64,000 nucleotides of DNA from Myxococcales bacterium (GTDB lineage Bacteria > Myxococcota_A > Polyangia > Polyangiales > Polyangiaceae). Positions 24,545 through 33,537 of the stretch are shown here, piece after piece (the first letter of the stretch is position 1; every line of letters starts with the position of its first letter). The notes below the pieces were generated by a model. The model worked only from the letters and a program-made list of their open reading frames with translations. It ran no database searches and was not told the origin of the DNA. A program made the position numbers and the translations under genes. The DNA is taken from positions 372,001 to 436,000 of the forward strand of contig JADKKK010000034.1 of NCBI GenBank assembly GCA_016720545.1, written 5' to 3'.

Positions 24545-26674
24545 ATGTCCGCGACGGTCACGCTGCTCCTGGAAATTGGCGTAGAAGAGCTCCCCTCCTC
24601 GTTCGTCGACGCTGCCCTCGCCGCGTTGCCGGCGCTCGCGGTCGAGAGGCTCGGCGCCCTCCGCCTCCCGCACGGGACGCCTCGCGCCCTCGCGACGCCC
24701 CGGCGCCTCGCCCTCGTCGTCCCCGCAGTCGCGGTCCGACAGGCGGACCTCGACGAGGAGGTCGTCGGGCCGCCGGAGAGCGCCGCCTACCGCGACGGGA
24801 AGCCCACGCGCGCCGCGGAGGCGTTCGCGACCAAGCTCGGGGTCGGCGTGGACACGCTGGTCGTGAAGGACCTGGAGGCCGTGGGCAAGCAGAAGCCCGG
24901 GCGCTACGCCGTGGGGCGCCGTGTGGAGCAGGGCCGCGACGCGCGCGACCTCCTCGGCGCGGCGCTCGCCGAGGTGTGCGCGAAGATCCCCTTTCGGAAG
25001 TCGATGCGCTGGGGCACCTCGGGCGACGTCGCCTTCGGGCGACCCGTGCAGTGGCTCGTCGCGCTGCTCGGCCCCGAGGTCGTGGCGCTCACGTTCGCGG
25101 GCGTCGAGAGCGACCGCGTGTCGCGGGGCCACCGGTTCCTCGCGAAGGAGCCGTTCTCCCTCGCCCACGCAGACGACTACGAGGCCGCCCTCGCCGAGCG
25201 ACACGTCATCGTCGATCGCGCCGCGCGCGAGGCCCTGATGATGGAGCGCGTCGCGAAGGCCGCGCACGACGCGGGCGGCACGCACGACGCCGATCCCTCG
25301 CTCGTGTCCGAGAACGCGTCGCTCGTCGAGGAGCCGTTCGTCGTGACGGGCTCCTACGAGGAGCAATTTCTCTCGCTCCCGCCGGCGGTGGTCCGCGCGG
25401 TCGCGCGAGGGCACCAGAAGTACTTCTGCGTCGAGCGCGGCGCCGACGAGCTCGTGCCTCGCTACGTGGCGGTCGTGAACACGGCGCTCGCCCCCGACAC
25501 GATCGCGAAGGGCATGGGGCGCGTCATGCGCGCGCGCCTCGCCGACGCGCAGTTCTTCTTCGAGGAGGACAAGAGGGCCAAGCTCGAGGATCGCGTGGCG
25601 AAGCTCGGAGGCATCGTGTTCCACAACCGCCTCGGGACGGTGCTCGAGAAGGTCACCCGGGTCGAGCGGCTCGCGGCGGTCATCGCCTCGCGGCTCGATC
25701 TGTCCGCCGAATTCCGCGCGGACATAGCGCGCGCCGCGCACCTCTGCAAATCGGACCTCGTGTCGCTCATGGTGGGCGAGTTCCCCGAGCTCCAGGGCGC
25801 CATGGGGCGCGCGTACGCGCTCCACGCGGGCGAGGCTCCCGCGGTCGCCGACGCCATCCGCGACCACTACCTCCCGCTCGGCGGCGCCACGCCCGTCGCC
25901 CGAGCGCCCGTGTCGCTCGTGATCGCGCTGGCCGACCGGCTCGACTCGCTCGTGGGCTGCTTCGCCGTCGGCCTTTCGCCCACCGGCGCGGCCGATCCGT
26001 TCGCGCTCCGGCGCGCGTGCATCGCGATCCTCCGTACGATCGTCGACAACGCGGCCGAGCACCCCGCGCTCGCGCGGCTCTCGCTCGGCGACCTCGTCGA
26101 CCTCGCGTACGCGGGCCTCACGGGGCGCTTCGCGCAGACCCCAGCGGATTTGACCGCCGAGGCCACGCGCAAGAAGGTGCTGGAGTTCATCACGGAGCGC
26201 CTGCGAGGGCTCCTCGCCCAAGAGACCTCGACCTCGGTCGCGGACGCCGTGCTCAGCGATGACGCCGTGCTCACGCCCGCGCACGCGTTCGTGCGGGCGC
26301 GTGTGCTCGCGCGGGCCGTGGAGAAGCGCGAGCCGTGGCTCGAGAAGGCGCGCACCGTCGCCAAGCGGCTCTCCGGAATCGCCAAGGACGCCGCGCCCGT
26401 GCTCCACGACCCGCGCGCGTTCACGAAGCCGGACGACGCGGTCATCTGCGACGTGGTCGCGCGCATCGCCGACGCCACGGCCGACCTCACCACCGAAGAC
26501 CGCGTGCGCGACGGCCTCTCACGCGCCGAGGACGTCGCCGAGCGCCTCGACGCCATCTTCGTGCAGACCCTCGTCAACGACCCGACCGACGACGCGACCG
26601 CCAAGCGCCTCGAGGTGCTCGCGTACGGCGCGCGGGCGATGCGCCGACTCGCTGACTTCTCCCGCCTCTCCTGA
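24545..26674 (+). CDS. glyS: Glycyl-tRNA synthetase beta subunit
   Basis: Beta subunit of the bacterial alpha2beta2 GlyRS, needed for tRNA binding during glycine charging. The 709-residue protein starts LLLEIGVEELPSSFV, the family signature. It contains SMRWGTSGDVAFGRPVQWLVALLG, the RGHQKYFCVERG segment and an HD-like helical region (ADPFALRRACIAI), and ends in an anticodon-binding-like helical domain (NDPTDDATAKRLEVLAYGARAM). Length matches the family. The alpha subunit gene glyQ is not adjacent; the gene before glyS is an unrelated hypothetical. Its own promoter hexamer suggests independent transcription. Confidence 0.97.
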   Translation: MSATVTLLLEIGVEELPSSFVDAALAALPALAVERLGALRLPHGTPRALATPRRLALVVPAVAVRQADLDEEVVGPPESAAYRDGKPTRAAEAFATKLGVGVDTLVVKDLEAVGKQKPGRYAVGRRVEQGRDARDLLGAALAEVCAKIPFRKSMRWGTSGDVAFGRPVQWLVALLGPEVVALTFAGVESDRVSRGHRFLAKEPFSLAHADDYEAALAERHVIVDRAAREALMMERVAKAAHDAGGTHDADPSLVSENASLVEEPFVVTGSYEEQFLSLPPAVVRAVARGHQKYFCVERGADELVPRYVAVVNTALAPDTIAKGMGRVMRARLADAQFFFEEDKRAKLEDRVAKLGGIVFHNRLGTVLEKVTRVERLAAVIASRLDLSAEFRADIARAAHLCKSDLVSLMVGEFPELQGAMGRAYALHAGEAPAVADAIRDHYLPLGGATPVARAPVSLVIALADRLDSLVGCFAVGLSPTGAADPFALRRACIAILRTIVDNAAEHPALARLSLGDLVDLAYAGLTGRFAQTPADLTAEATRKKVLEFITERLRGLLAQETSTSVADAVLSDDAVLTPAHAFVRARVLARAVEKREPWLEKARTVAKRLSGIAKDAAPVLHDPRAFTKPDDAVICDVVARIADATADLTTEDRVRDGLSRAEDVAERLDAIFVQTLVNDPTDDATAKRLEVLAYGARAMRRLADFSRLS

Positions 26675-26743
26675 GGGCCCGAACGACGCCTTTCGACGCG
26701 CTCGACCCGCCTCTTTTGTCGGGCGAAGGCCCCATCGCGTTGT

Positions 26744-26756
26744 TACAGTTCCGCGC
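26744..26756 (+). promoter_or_regulatory. Leaderless-type -10 hexamer for ppdK
   Basis: TACAGT at 26744-26749 lies 7 bases before the ATG at 26757. TTG and TTT-rich bases precede it. It supports that ATG over the long in-frame extension upstream. Confidence 0.5.
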
Positions 26757-29501
26757 ATGACACACCATGTGTATTCGTTCGGCGGCGGCGGCTGCGACGG
26801 GGATCCGTCGCGCAAGGACCTCCTCGGTGGCAAGGGCGCGGGGCTCGCGGAAATGTCCCGAATCGGGCTGCCGGTGCCGCCCGGATTCACCATCTCGACC
26901 GAGGTCTGTCAGCTCTTCAAGGTGAACGGCGCCCTCCCCGCCGACGTGCGCGAGGCCGTGCACGCGGCCATGGGCAAGATCGAGGCGGAGCTGGGCATGA
27001 AGTTCGGCGATCCGTCGGCCCCGCTGCTCGTGAGCGTGCGCTCGGGCGCGCGCGCGTCGATGCCAGGCATGATGGACACCATCCTCAACCTCGGCCTGAA
27101 CGACGCCACATGCGAGGGGCTCGCCGCGCGCACGAAGAACGCTCGGTTCGCGTACGACGCCTACCGGCGCTTCGTCGCCATGTTCGCGGACGTAGCCCTC
27201 GGCATCAAGCGCGAGGCCTTCGACCACGCGCTCGACGAGGCCCGCATGCGCGTCGCGCGGGCGCGCGGCGTCGACGTGACGCTGCTCAACTCCGAGGAGC
27301 TCAAGCGGCGCGTGCCCGACTCCGAGCTCGACGAGGCCGAGCTCCGTGGCCTCGTCACGACCTTCAAGGCCCTGGTGCTCGAGAAGGGCGGGCGCCCGTT
27401 CCCCGAGGATCCCACCGAGCAGCTGCTCACGGCGATCGGCGCCGTCTTTGGCTCGTGGTCGAACCACCGCGCCATCGTCTACCGGAAGATGCACGACATC
27501 CCCGAGTCGTGGGGCACCGCGTGCAACATCCAAGCGATGGTCTTCGGCAACCTCGGCGATACGAGCGCCACCGGCGTCGCCTTCACGCGGAACCCGTCCA
27601 CCGGCGAGCGGCGGCTCTACGGCGAGTGGCTCCCCAACGCCCAAGGCGAGGACGTGGTCGCGGGCATTCGCACGCCCTTGCCCCTCCTCGCCGAGGGCGG
27701 CGACGGCTCGCTCGAGGCCCGCATGCCCAAGGCCTTCGCCGAGCTCGCGGGCATCGCGGAGCGGCTCGAGAAGCACTTCCGGGACATGCAAGACCTCGAG
27801 TTCACCGTACAAGACGGCAAGCTCTACATGCTGCAGTGCCGCACCGGGAAGCGCACCGCGCGGGCCGCCGTGCGCGCCGCCGTCGAGATGGTGCGTGAGG
27901 GCCTCATCTCGAAGGAGGAGGCGGTCCTGCGCGTGCCGCCGTCCTCGCTCGACCAACTGCTCCACCCCACGCTCGACCCGCGCGCGGAGCGCCGCCTGCT
28001 CGCGACCGGCCTCGCGGCGAGCCCGGGGGCCGCGCAGGGGCACATCGTCTTTCACGCCGACGAGGCCGAGCGCCTCGCCGAGAAGGGCAAGCCGGTCATC
28101 CTCGTGCGCGTCGAGACCTCCCCCGAGGACATCCACGGCATGAAGGCGGCGCGCGGCATCATCACGGCGCGCGGCGGCATGACGAGCCACGCGGCGGTCG
28201 TCGCGCGCGGCATGGGCAAGGCGTGCGTCGCGGGCTGCTCGGCCATCCAGGTGAGCTACGCGAGCGGCACGATGAGCGTCACGCTCTACGACGAGAACGG
28301 GCGCATGAAGGGCACGGCGAAGCTGAAGCGGGGCGATCTCGTCACCATCGACGGCGGGACCGGCCAGGTCTTCGAGGGCGCCATCCCCACCGTGCCCGCG
28401 TCACTCTCGGGCGAGTTCGGCGAGCTCATGGCCTGGGCCGACGAGTGTCGCACGCTCAGGGTGCGCGCCAACGCCGACACCCCCCTCGACGCCAAGACCG
28501 CCCGCGCCTTCGGGGCCGAGGGCATCGGCCTCTGCCGCACAGAGCACATGTTCTTCGACGAGGAGCGCATCCGCGCCATGCGCGAGATGATCCTCTCCGA
28601 CGAGGTGACCGCACGCGAGAAGGCGTTGGCCAAGCTCCTGCCCGTCCAGAAGGACGATTTCATCGGCATTTTCAAGGAGATGGACGGCCTCCCTGTCACC
28701 ATTCGCCTGCTCGATCCGCCCCTCCACGAGTTTCTCCCGCAGGACGAGCGCCAGATCGCGGAGCTCGCCACGATCATGAACGTGTCCGCGCTGCGCCTCG
28801 AGCAGCGCATCAAGGACCTCCACGAGTACAACCCCATGCTCGGCCACCGAGGCTGCCGCCTCGCCATCACCTACCCCGAGATCTACGCGATGCAGGTGCG
28901 CGCCATCTTGCTCGCGGCCCTCGAGGTGACGCGGGCGGGCGTGAGCTGCCACCCCGAGATCATGATCCCGCTCGCCATGACCCGCACCGAGCTCGAACGC
29001 ATGAAGGAGCTGGTCCTGAGGGTGGCGGCCGAGGTCTTCGAGGGGCAGGAGCCGATCCCGTATTCGTTCGGCACCATGATCGAGCTGCCGCGCGCCGCGC
29101 TGCGCGCGAACGAGCTCGCCGAGGTCGCCGAGTTCTTCTCTTTCGGCACGAACGATCTCACCCAGTGCACGATGGGCCTCTCGCGCGACGACGCCGGCAA
29201 GTTCCTCCCGGCGTACGTCGACAGCGGCGTGCTGCCCAAGGACCCGTTCGTGTCGCTCGACCAAGACGGCGTGGGCGAGCTCGTGAAGCTCGCGTGCGAG
29301 CGTGGCCGCGCGGCGCGACCTGGCATGAAGCTCGGCGTCTGCGGCGAGCACGGCGGCGATCCGGCGAGCGTGGCTTTCTTCCACCGGGCGGGCCTCGACT
29401 ACGTGAGCTGCTCGCCGTTCCGCGTGGCGATCGCGCGCCTCGCCGCGGCGCAGGCGGAGATCGAGCGGCGAGGGAAGCTCACCGCGGGCTCGACGAACTG
29501 A
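26757..29501 (+). CDS. ppdK: Pyruvate, phosphate dikinase
   Basis: Interconverts ATP, pyruvate and phosphate with AMP, phosphoenolpyruvate and pyrophosphate. The 914-residue protein has the N-terminal ATP-binding domain (YSFGGGGCDGDPSRKDLLGGKGAGLAEM broken by Gly loops), the phosphohistidine domain with His478 in GGMTSHAAVVARGMG, and the PEP/pyruvate barrel with catalytic Cys862 in GVCGEHGGDP. Length is typical. The in-frame extension upstream overlaps glyS and was rejected; the ATG at 26757 directly precedes MTHHVYSFGGG, the usual N-terminus. Eight bp separate it from the next gene, so they may form an operon. Confidence 0.97.
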   Translation: MTHHVYSFGGGGCDGDPSRKDLLGGKGAGLAEMSRIGLPVPPGFTISTEVCQLFKVNGALPADVREAVHAAMGKIEAELGMKFGDPSAPLLVSVRSGARASMPGMMDTILNLGLNDATCEGLAARTKNARFAYDAYRRFVAMFADVALGIKREAFDHALDEARMRVARARGVDVTLLNSEELKRRVPDSELDEAELRGLVTTFKALVLEKGGRPFPEDPTEQLLTAIGAVFGSWSNHRAIVYRKMHDIPESWGTACNIQAMVFGNLGDTSATGVAFTRNPSTGERRLYGEWLPNAQGEDVVAGIRTPLPLLAEGGDGSLEARMPKAFAELAGIAERLEKHFRDMQDLEFTVQDGKLYMLQCRTGKRTARAAVRAAVEMVREGLISKEEAVLRVPPSSLDQLLHPTLDPRAERRLLATGLAASPGAAQGHIVFHADEAERLAEKGKPVILVRVETSPEDIHGMKAARGIITARGGMTSHAAVVARGMGKACVAGCSAIQVSYASGTMSVTLYDENGRMKGTAKLKRGDLVTIDGGTGQVFEGAIPTVPASLSGEFGELMAWADECRTLRVRANADTPLDAKTARAFGAEGIGLCRTEHMFFDEERIRAMREMILSDEVTAREKALAKLLPVQKDDFIGIFKEMDGLPVTIRLLDPPLHEFLPQDERQIAELATIMNVSALRLEQRIKDLHEYNPMLGHRGCRLAITYPEIYAMQVRAILLAALEVTRAGVSCHPEIMIPLAMTRTELERMKELVLRVAAEVFEGQEPIPYSFGTMIELPRAALRANELAEVAEFFSFGTNDLTQCTMGLSRDDAGKFLPAYVDSGVLPKDPFVSLDQDGVGELVKLACERGRAARPGMKLGVCGEHGGDPASVAFFHRAGLDYVSCSPFRVAIARLAAAQAEIERRGKLTAGSTN

Positions 29502-29509
29502 GCGCGGCC

Positions 29510-30718
29510 ATGACGGGCCGTGCGCCGCGGAGACCCAAGAGAGTCGCGACGACGCTCGCGCACGGCGGGCGGCACCCGGAGCTCTTCGACGGGGCCGTGA
29601 ACACGCCCGTGGTGCGCGCGTCGACCATCCTCTCGCCCTCGCTCGCGGAGTGGGAGGCGAAGCTCGCCCGCATGCTCGCGGGCGAGCCGGGCACCTACTA
29701 CGGACGCTTCGGCACCGCCACGAGCCACGGATTCGAGGAGGCCGTGACCCAGCTCGAGCGAGGCCATGGGACCATCGCCTTCCCCTCGGGCTACGCGGCG
29801 TGCGCCGCGGCCATCCTCTCGCAGGTCTCCACCGGCTCCCACGTGCTGTTGCCCGACAGCGTGTACTTCCCCGTGCGCAAGCTCGCCTCCGGTCTGCTCG
29901 CGCGAATGGGTGTAGTCTGCACGTTCTACGATCCCACGCTCACGCCGGCGGCGCTCGCCGACCTGCTCCGCGCCGAGACCCGGCTCGTGTATCTCGAGGC
30001 GCCGGGCTCGCTCACCTTCGAGATGCAAGACGTGCCCGGCATCGCCGCGCTCTGTCGGTCGCGGGGCGTATCGACCGCGATGGACAACACGTGGGCGACC
30101 CCGCTCTGCTTCAGGCCGCTCGAGCACGGCGTCGACCTCAGCGTGCAGGCAGCCACCAAGTACGTCGTGGGTCACTCCGACGCGATGCTGGGCTACGTCG
30201 CGTGCGGCTCCCGCGAGGTGCTCGCGGGCTTGCGACGCACGCACGAGGACCTCGGCTACGCCACGAGCCCCGACGACGCCTTCCTCGGCGCGCGCGGCCT
30301 GCGCACCCTCGAGGTGCGGCTCGAGCGTCAGGGCGCGACGGGGCTCGCGCTGGCCGACGAGCTCGCCCGCGCGCCCGAGGTGGAGCGCGTGCTGCACCCA
30401 GCCCGCCCCGACGACCCCGGGCACGCGCTGTGGAAGCGCGACTTCTCGGGCGCGTGCGGGCTCTTCGGCGTGGTGTTCGAGCCGCTGCCGCGCGCTGCGC
30501 TCGAGGCCTTCGTCGACGCCCTCGAGCTGTTCGGCATCGGCGCCTCGTGGGGCGGCTACGAGAGCCTCGTGATGCCCATGGACCCCGCGCGGTTTCGCAC
30601 CGCGACCCGCTGGTCGTACGGGGGCCCATGCCTCCGCTTCCATGCGGGCCTCGAGGACCCGAGCGATCTGCTGGACGACGTCCGCGGCGCGCTCGCGGCG
30701 CTCCGTCGCGCGCGCTGA
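29510..30718 (+). CDS. metC: Cystathionine beta-lyase-type PLP enzyme (Cys/Met metabolism)
   Basis: The 402-residue protein belongs to the fold-type I Cys/Met metabolism PLP family. Lys217 in AATKYVVGHSDAMLGYV is the Schiff-base lysine; YYGRFGTATSHGFEEAV and PSGYAACAAAIL contribute to the PLP phosphate site, and MDNTWATPLCFRPLEHG holds the PLP-binding Asp. ASWGGYESLVMP is a late signature of MetC-like members. Cystathionine beta-lyase is the best guess, but gamma-lyase or a related sulfhydrylase cannot be excluded. It starts 8 bp after ppdK. Confidence 0.88.
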   Translation: MTGRAPRRPKRVATTLAHGGRHPELFDGAVNTPVVRASTILSPSLAEWEAKLARMLAGEPGTYYGRFGTATSHGFEEAVTQLERGHGTIAFPSGYAACAAAILSQVSTGSHVLLPDSVYFPVRKLASGLLARMGVVCTFYDPTLTPAALADLLRAETRLVYLEAPGSLTFEMQDVPGIAALCRSRGVSTAMDNTWATPLCFRPLEHGVDLSVQAATKYVVGHSDAMLGYVACGSREVLAGLRRTHEDLGYATSPDDAFLGARGLRTLEVRLERQGATGLALADELARAPEVERVLHPARPDDPGHALWKRDFSGACGLFGVVFEPLPRAALEAFVDALELFGIGASWGGYESLVMPMDPARFRTATRWSYGGPCLRFHAGLEDPSDLLDDVRGALAALRRAR

Positions 30719-30730
30719 GCCACGAGGCGA

Positions 30731-30742
30731 TAAACTCCGCGG
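30731..30742 (+). promoter_or_regulatory. Leaderless-type -10 hexamer for the DUF2461 gene
   Basis: TAAACT at 30731-30736 lies 6 bases before the ATG at 30743, inside the 24-bp gap after the PLP enzyme gene. It implies a separate promoter despite the tight spacing. Confidence 0.45.
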
Positions 30743-31429
30743 ATGGTCGCCACCTCGTTCACCGGGTTCGCCGATACGAAAGGCTCGTTCTTCCAGGCGC
30801 TCGCGAAGCACCAAGATCGCGAGTGGTTCGCTGCGCACAAGGCCGAGTACGAGGCGGGGTGGGCCTCGCCGATGGCCACGCTCCTCGCGGAGGCGCGCGA
30901 GGCGCTCGACGGTGAGTACCCGGACTTCGAGCTCGGCGCGCCCAAGGTCTTCCGCATCCACCGCGACGTGCGCTTCTCGGCCGACAAGTCGCCGTACAAG
31001 CCCCACGCGAGCGGCGCGCTGAGCCTCGGGCACGACAAGGTGAAGATGGACGTCGCCGTGGCGCTCTACCTTCAGGTGGGCACCGAGACCTTCGCGGGCG
31101 CTGGCACCTACGGGATGGAGGCGCCGGCGCTCGCGAGGTTCCGGGCGGTGGTGCAGAGCGACCGGGGCGAGGAGCTCACCCAGCTGCTCCGCCCGCTCGA
31201 AAAGAAGGGCTTCACGCTCGAGTCGATGGGCATGCTGAAGAAGGCCCCGCGCGGAGTGGATCCCGGCCACCCGCGCGTGGAGCTGTTGAAGCGAAAGGGG
31301 CTCGTGGTCGTCTTCCCTGCCCTCGCCCCCGAGGAGCTCACGTCCCGCAAGGCCCTCACGACCCTCGTCAAGCACGCGAAGGCCGCGGCCCCCGTGGTGC
31401 GGTGGGTCGCGCGGGCCGTGCAAGACTAA
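30743..31429 (+). CDS. DUF2461 family protein
   Basis: The 228-residue protein matches the conserved domain DUF2461 (TIGR02453 type). Signatures are the N-terminal FTGFADTKGSFFQALAKHQDREWFAAHKAEYE, then VFRIHRDVRFSADKSPYKPHASG, and YLQVGTETFAGAGTYGMEAPALARFR. The function of this widespread family is not established. The protein is soluble and cytoplasmic. Its TAA is the first of three TAA codons, one in each frame (31427-31437). It converges on the next gene with only 4 bp between the stops. Confidence 0.92.
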   Translation: MVATSFTGFADTKGSFFQALAKHQDREWFAAHKAEYEAGWASPMATLLAEAREALDGEYPDFELGAPKVFRIHRDVRFSADKSPYKPHASGALSLGHDKVKMDVAVALYLQVGTETFAGAGTYGMEAPALARFRAVVQSDRGEELTQLLRPLEKKGFTLESMGMLKKAPRGVDPGHPRVELLKRKGLVVVFPALAPEELTSRKALTTLVKHAKAAAPVVRWVARAVQD

Positions 31430-31433
31430 CTAA

Positions 31434-31949
31434 CTAACTGGTGAGCGGCGCCGCGGCCGCCGCGCGCACCACCTGGGTGGTCCCCACGGGGCGCGAGAGC
31501 ACGGCGCAGTGAGGGAGGTCGACGGTGGCCACGGCGAGGAGGCCCTCTCCGACGACTCGGACCGGCTCCGGCCCCGGGTGGGTGAGCACCGCGACGTCGC
31601 CCTCCGCGAGCGCCGCCCCCGAGAGCTCGACCCTACCGCGGGCCACCGCGACGAAGGCGCGCACGCACACAGCGGGCTCGATCGAGTGCGGGAACTGGCC
31701 CACCAGGCGCCCGCGTACCGGCGGCAGGGCGCGGGCGGCGGACGGCGCGGGCACAGCTGGCGCGGGCGGCGCGAGCGGGGACCCGGACGCCGACGCGGGC
31801 GACGTGGCCAGCGGACCAGGCTGGACCGCTCCGGCGCTCGCGCTCGGCGGCGGCGTGGGGGTGCACGCCGTCCACGCGATGAAGCACGCGCCGCACGGCC
31901 ACCCGCTCCTCCACCCACGCGCAGCGCGCCCCTCTTGCATCGGCACCAT
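31434..31949 (-). CDS. Probable small lipoprotein, unknown function
   Basis: The 171-residue product has a basic N-terminus and a hydrophobic run ending AWTAC at Cys29, a weak lipobox, followed by a Pro/Ala/Ser linker to about residue 75. The remaining 95 residues are beta-rich (GRVELSGAALAEGDVAVLTHPGPEPVRV), reminiscent of a cupin-like barrel but without clear metal ligands. The ATG at 31949 lies 6 bases after a TAGGCT hexamer, which decides the start over the ATG at 31940. It is divergent from tatB and convergent with the DUF2461 gene. Confidence 0.65.
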   Translation of the reverse strand: MVPMQEGRAARGWRSGWPCGACFIAWTACTPTPPPSASAGAVQPGPLATSPASASGSPLAPPAPAVPAPSAARALPPVRGRLVGQFPHSIEPAVCVRAFVAVARGRVELSGAALAEGDVAVLTHPGPEPVRVVGEGLLAVATVDLPHCAVLSRPVGTTQVVRAAAAAPLTS

Positions 31950-31961
31950 CCCTCGAGCCTA
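31950..31961 (-). promoter_or_regulatory. Leaderless-type -10 hexamer for the small lipoprotein
   Basis: TAGGCT on the minus strand (31961-31956) lies 6 bases before the ATG at 31949. Positional inference. Confidence 0.35.
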
Positions 31962-32031
31962 GCGTAGCGACCCGCGCGCTCGCACTTCGCGTGCTTCGCG
32001 CACTTCGCGGAGGCGCCGGCTGGGCGTGTGC

Positions 32032-32044
32032 TAGTGTCCACCCC
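32032..32044 (+). promoter_or_regulatory. Leaderless-type -10 hexamer for the tat operon
   Basis: TAGTGT at 32032-32037 lies 7 bases before the tatB GTG (32045), preceded by GTGTGC. It is identical in hexamer and near context to the gpsA promoter. Confidence 0.5.
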
Positions 32045-32716
32045 GTGTTTGGGATGGGCTTCGGCGAGCTCGTGGTGCTCGTGATCGTGGCGATTGTCGT
32101 CGTCGGTCCGAAAGACTTGCCCAAAATGCTCCGAAAGCTCGGGCAGTGGTCCGGGAAGATCCGGCGCATGGCCGGCGATCTGCGCGCACAGAGCGGCATC
32201 GACGACGTGCTCCACGCCGAAGGCCTCGGCCAGGACATCGCCGAAATCCGTAAGCTCGCCCGCGGTGAGCTCGACAGCGTGGCGCGCAGCATGCGCCTCG
32301 ACGACCAGCCCGGCGCCGGCTCCGGCGCGGCGCCCCCGGCCTCGCACGACGCCGATCTCACCTCGGGCTACGTCGCCGAGGAGCGCGAGCACCCGCAGGT
32401 CGGCCCCGACGGGTTCGACGCGATGCCCGACACCTCGTTCGTCTACGGCGGCAGCTTCCCGCGCTCCGCCCTCGATCGCGATCCGCTCTACCGAACGGGC
32501 GCGGTCGACGGCGTCGTGCCCGACGATCCGCCCGAGCCCGAGGACACGAGCGGCCTCGACACCGACGTGGCGACGGCCCCGGAGCCCACGGCCACGTCGC
32601 CGAGCGCTCCCGGGGCCACCTCGCCGAGCCCCGCCGTCGCCGCCCCCGTAACGGCCGTGACCGACGCGACCAGCCAGAGCCCCGCGACCGAAGCGCCGGG
32701 CACGGGAGCCCCATGA
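32045..32716 (+). CDS. tatB: Twin-arginine translocase subunit TatB
   Basis: Part of the Tat receptor complex that exports folded proteins with a twin-arginine signal. From GTG 32045 the 223-residue protein starts MFGMGFGELVVLVIVAIVVVGPKDLPKML, with one membrane helix, the hinge GPKDLP and an amphipathic helix (RKLGQWSGKIRRMAGDLRAQ) as in TatB. The C-terminal 110 residues are acidic, then Ser/Ala/Thr/Pro-rich and likely disordered. GTG was chosen because it gives the canonical MF-GFGEL start. It overlaps tatC by four bases (ATGA). A tatA gene is not in the window. Confidence 0.93.
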   Translation: MFGMGFGELVVLVIVAIVVVGPKDLPKMLRKLGQWSGKIRRMAGDLRAQSGIDDVLHAEGLGQDIAEIRKLARGELDSVARSMRLDDQPGAGSGAAPPASHDADLTSGYVAEEREHPQVGPDGFDAMPDTSFVYGGSFPRSALDRDPLYRTGAVDGVVPDDPPEPEDTSGLDTDVATAPEPTATSPSAPGATSPSPAVAAPVTAVTDATSQSPATEAPGTGAP

Positions 32717-33537
32717 GCGACGGCGACGAGCTCACCCACGTCGAGCCCGAGGCCGACGTCCACATGACGATCTGGGAGCACGTCGCCGAGTTCCGCTCGC
32801 GCGTCATCAAGGCGGCCCTGGGCACGCTCTTCGGCGCCTCGATCTGCTGGGCCTACAAAGAGCACCTGCTCTTCCTCCTCGAGCGGCCCTACTACAAGGT
32901 CTGGGCAGAGCACTTCCCGGGTACCAAGCTCGAGCTCCAGACCCTCGCGCCGGCGGACGCCTTTGTAAACTACATGCAGCTCGCCATGACGGGCGGCGTG
33001 CTCATCGGCGCCCCGGTGATCTTCTACCAGCTGTGGGCCTTCGTGAGCCCGGGCCTCTACGCGAAGGAGAAGCGGTACATCGTGCCGTTCGTCTTCTTCT
33101 CCACGGGGCTCTTCCTGTCGGGCGTGGCGTTCGCCTACTTCGTCGCGTTCCCGTTCACGTTCAACTACTTCTTCTCGCTCCTGGGCAAGGTCGACGACGG
33201 CGGCAACATGCTGCTCGTTTCGCGGCCAACCATGGAATATTACTTGGATTTCACCACCCGAATGCTGCTCGCGTTCGGCTTCGTGTTCGAGCTCCCGCTC
33301 TTCATCACGTTCCTCGCGATCGCGGGCATCGTGACCCCACAGCAGCTCGTGAAGTTCAGCCGCTGGGCGATCCTCTGCTCGTTCATCGCCGGCGCCATCG
33401 TCACACCTGGACCCGAGGTGACCAGCCAGATCGCGGTGAGCGGCGCGCTCTGCCTCTTGTACTTCATCTCGGTGGGGGTGGCCTTCCTCGTGGCCCCGAA
33501 GCCCCGCGACGACGACGCGAAGGAGAAGAGCTCATGA
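32713..33537 (+). CDS. tatC: Twin-arginine translocase subunit TatC
   Basis: Core Tat component that recognises the RR signal peptide. The 274-residue protein has six membrane helices. Family motifs are the N-terminal MTIWEHVAEFRSRVIKA, the periplasmic LAPADAFVNYMQLAMTGG and FYQLWAFVSPGLYAKEKR, and the late FSRWAILCSFIAGAIVTPGPEVTSQ. It overlaps tatB at the start and the metallo-beta-lactamase-fold gene at the end (33534-33537), so all three should be translated together. Confidence 0.97.
   Translation: MSDGDELTHVEPEADVHMTIWEHVAEFRSRVIKAALGTLFGASICWAYKEHLLFLLERPYYKVWAEHFPGTKLELQTLAPADAFVNYMQLAMTGGVLIGAPVIFYQLWAFVSPGLYAKEKRYIVPFVFFSTGLFLSGVAFAYFVAFPFTFNYFFSLLGKVDDGGNMLLVSRPTMEYYLDFTTRMLLAFGFVFELPLFITFLAIAGIVTPQQLVKFSRWAILCSFIAGAIVTPGPEVTSQIAVSGALCLLYFISVGVAFLVAPKPRDDDAKEKSS

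Noticed and set aside
26259..26756. In-frame upstream extension of ppdK
   Set aside because: It overlaps glyS on the same strand in another frame; the family N-terminus starts at 26757, next to a -10-like hexamer.
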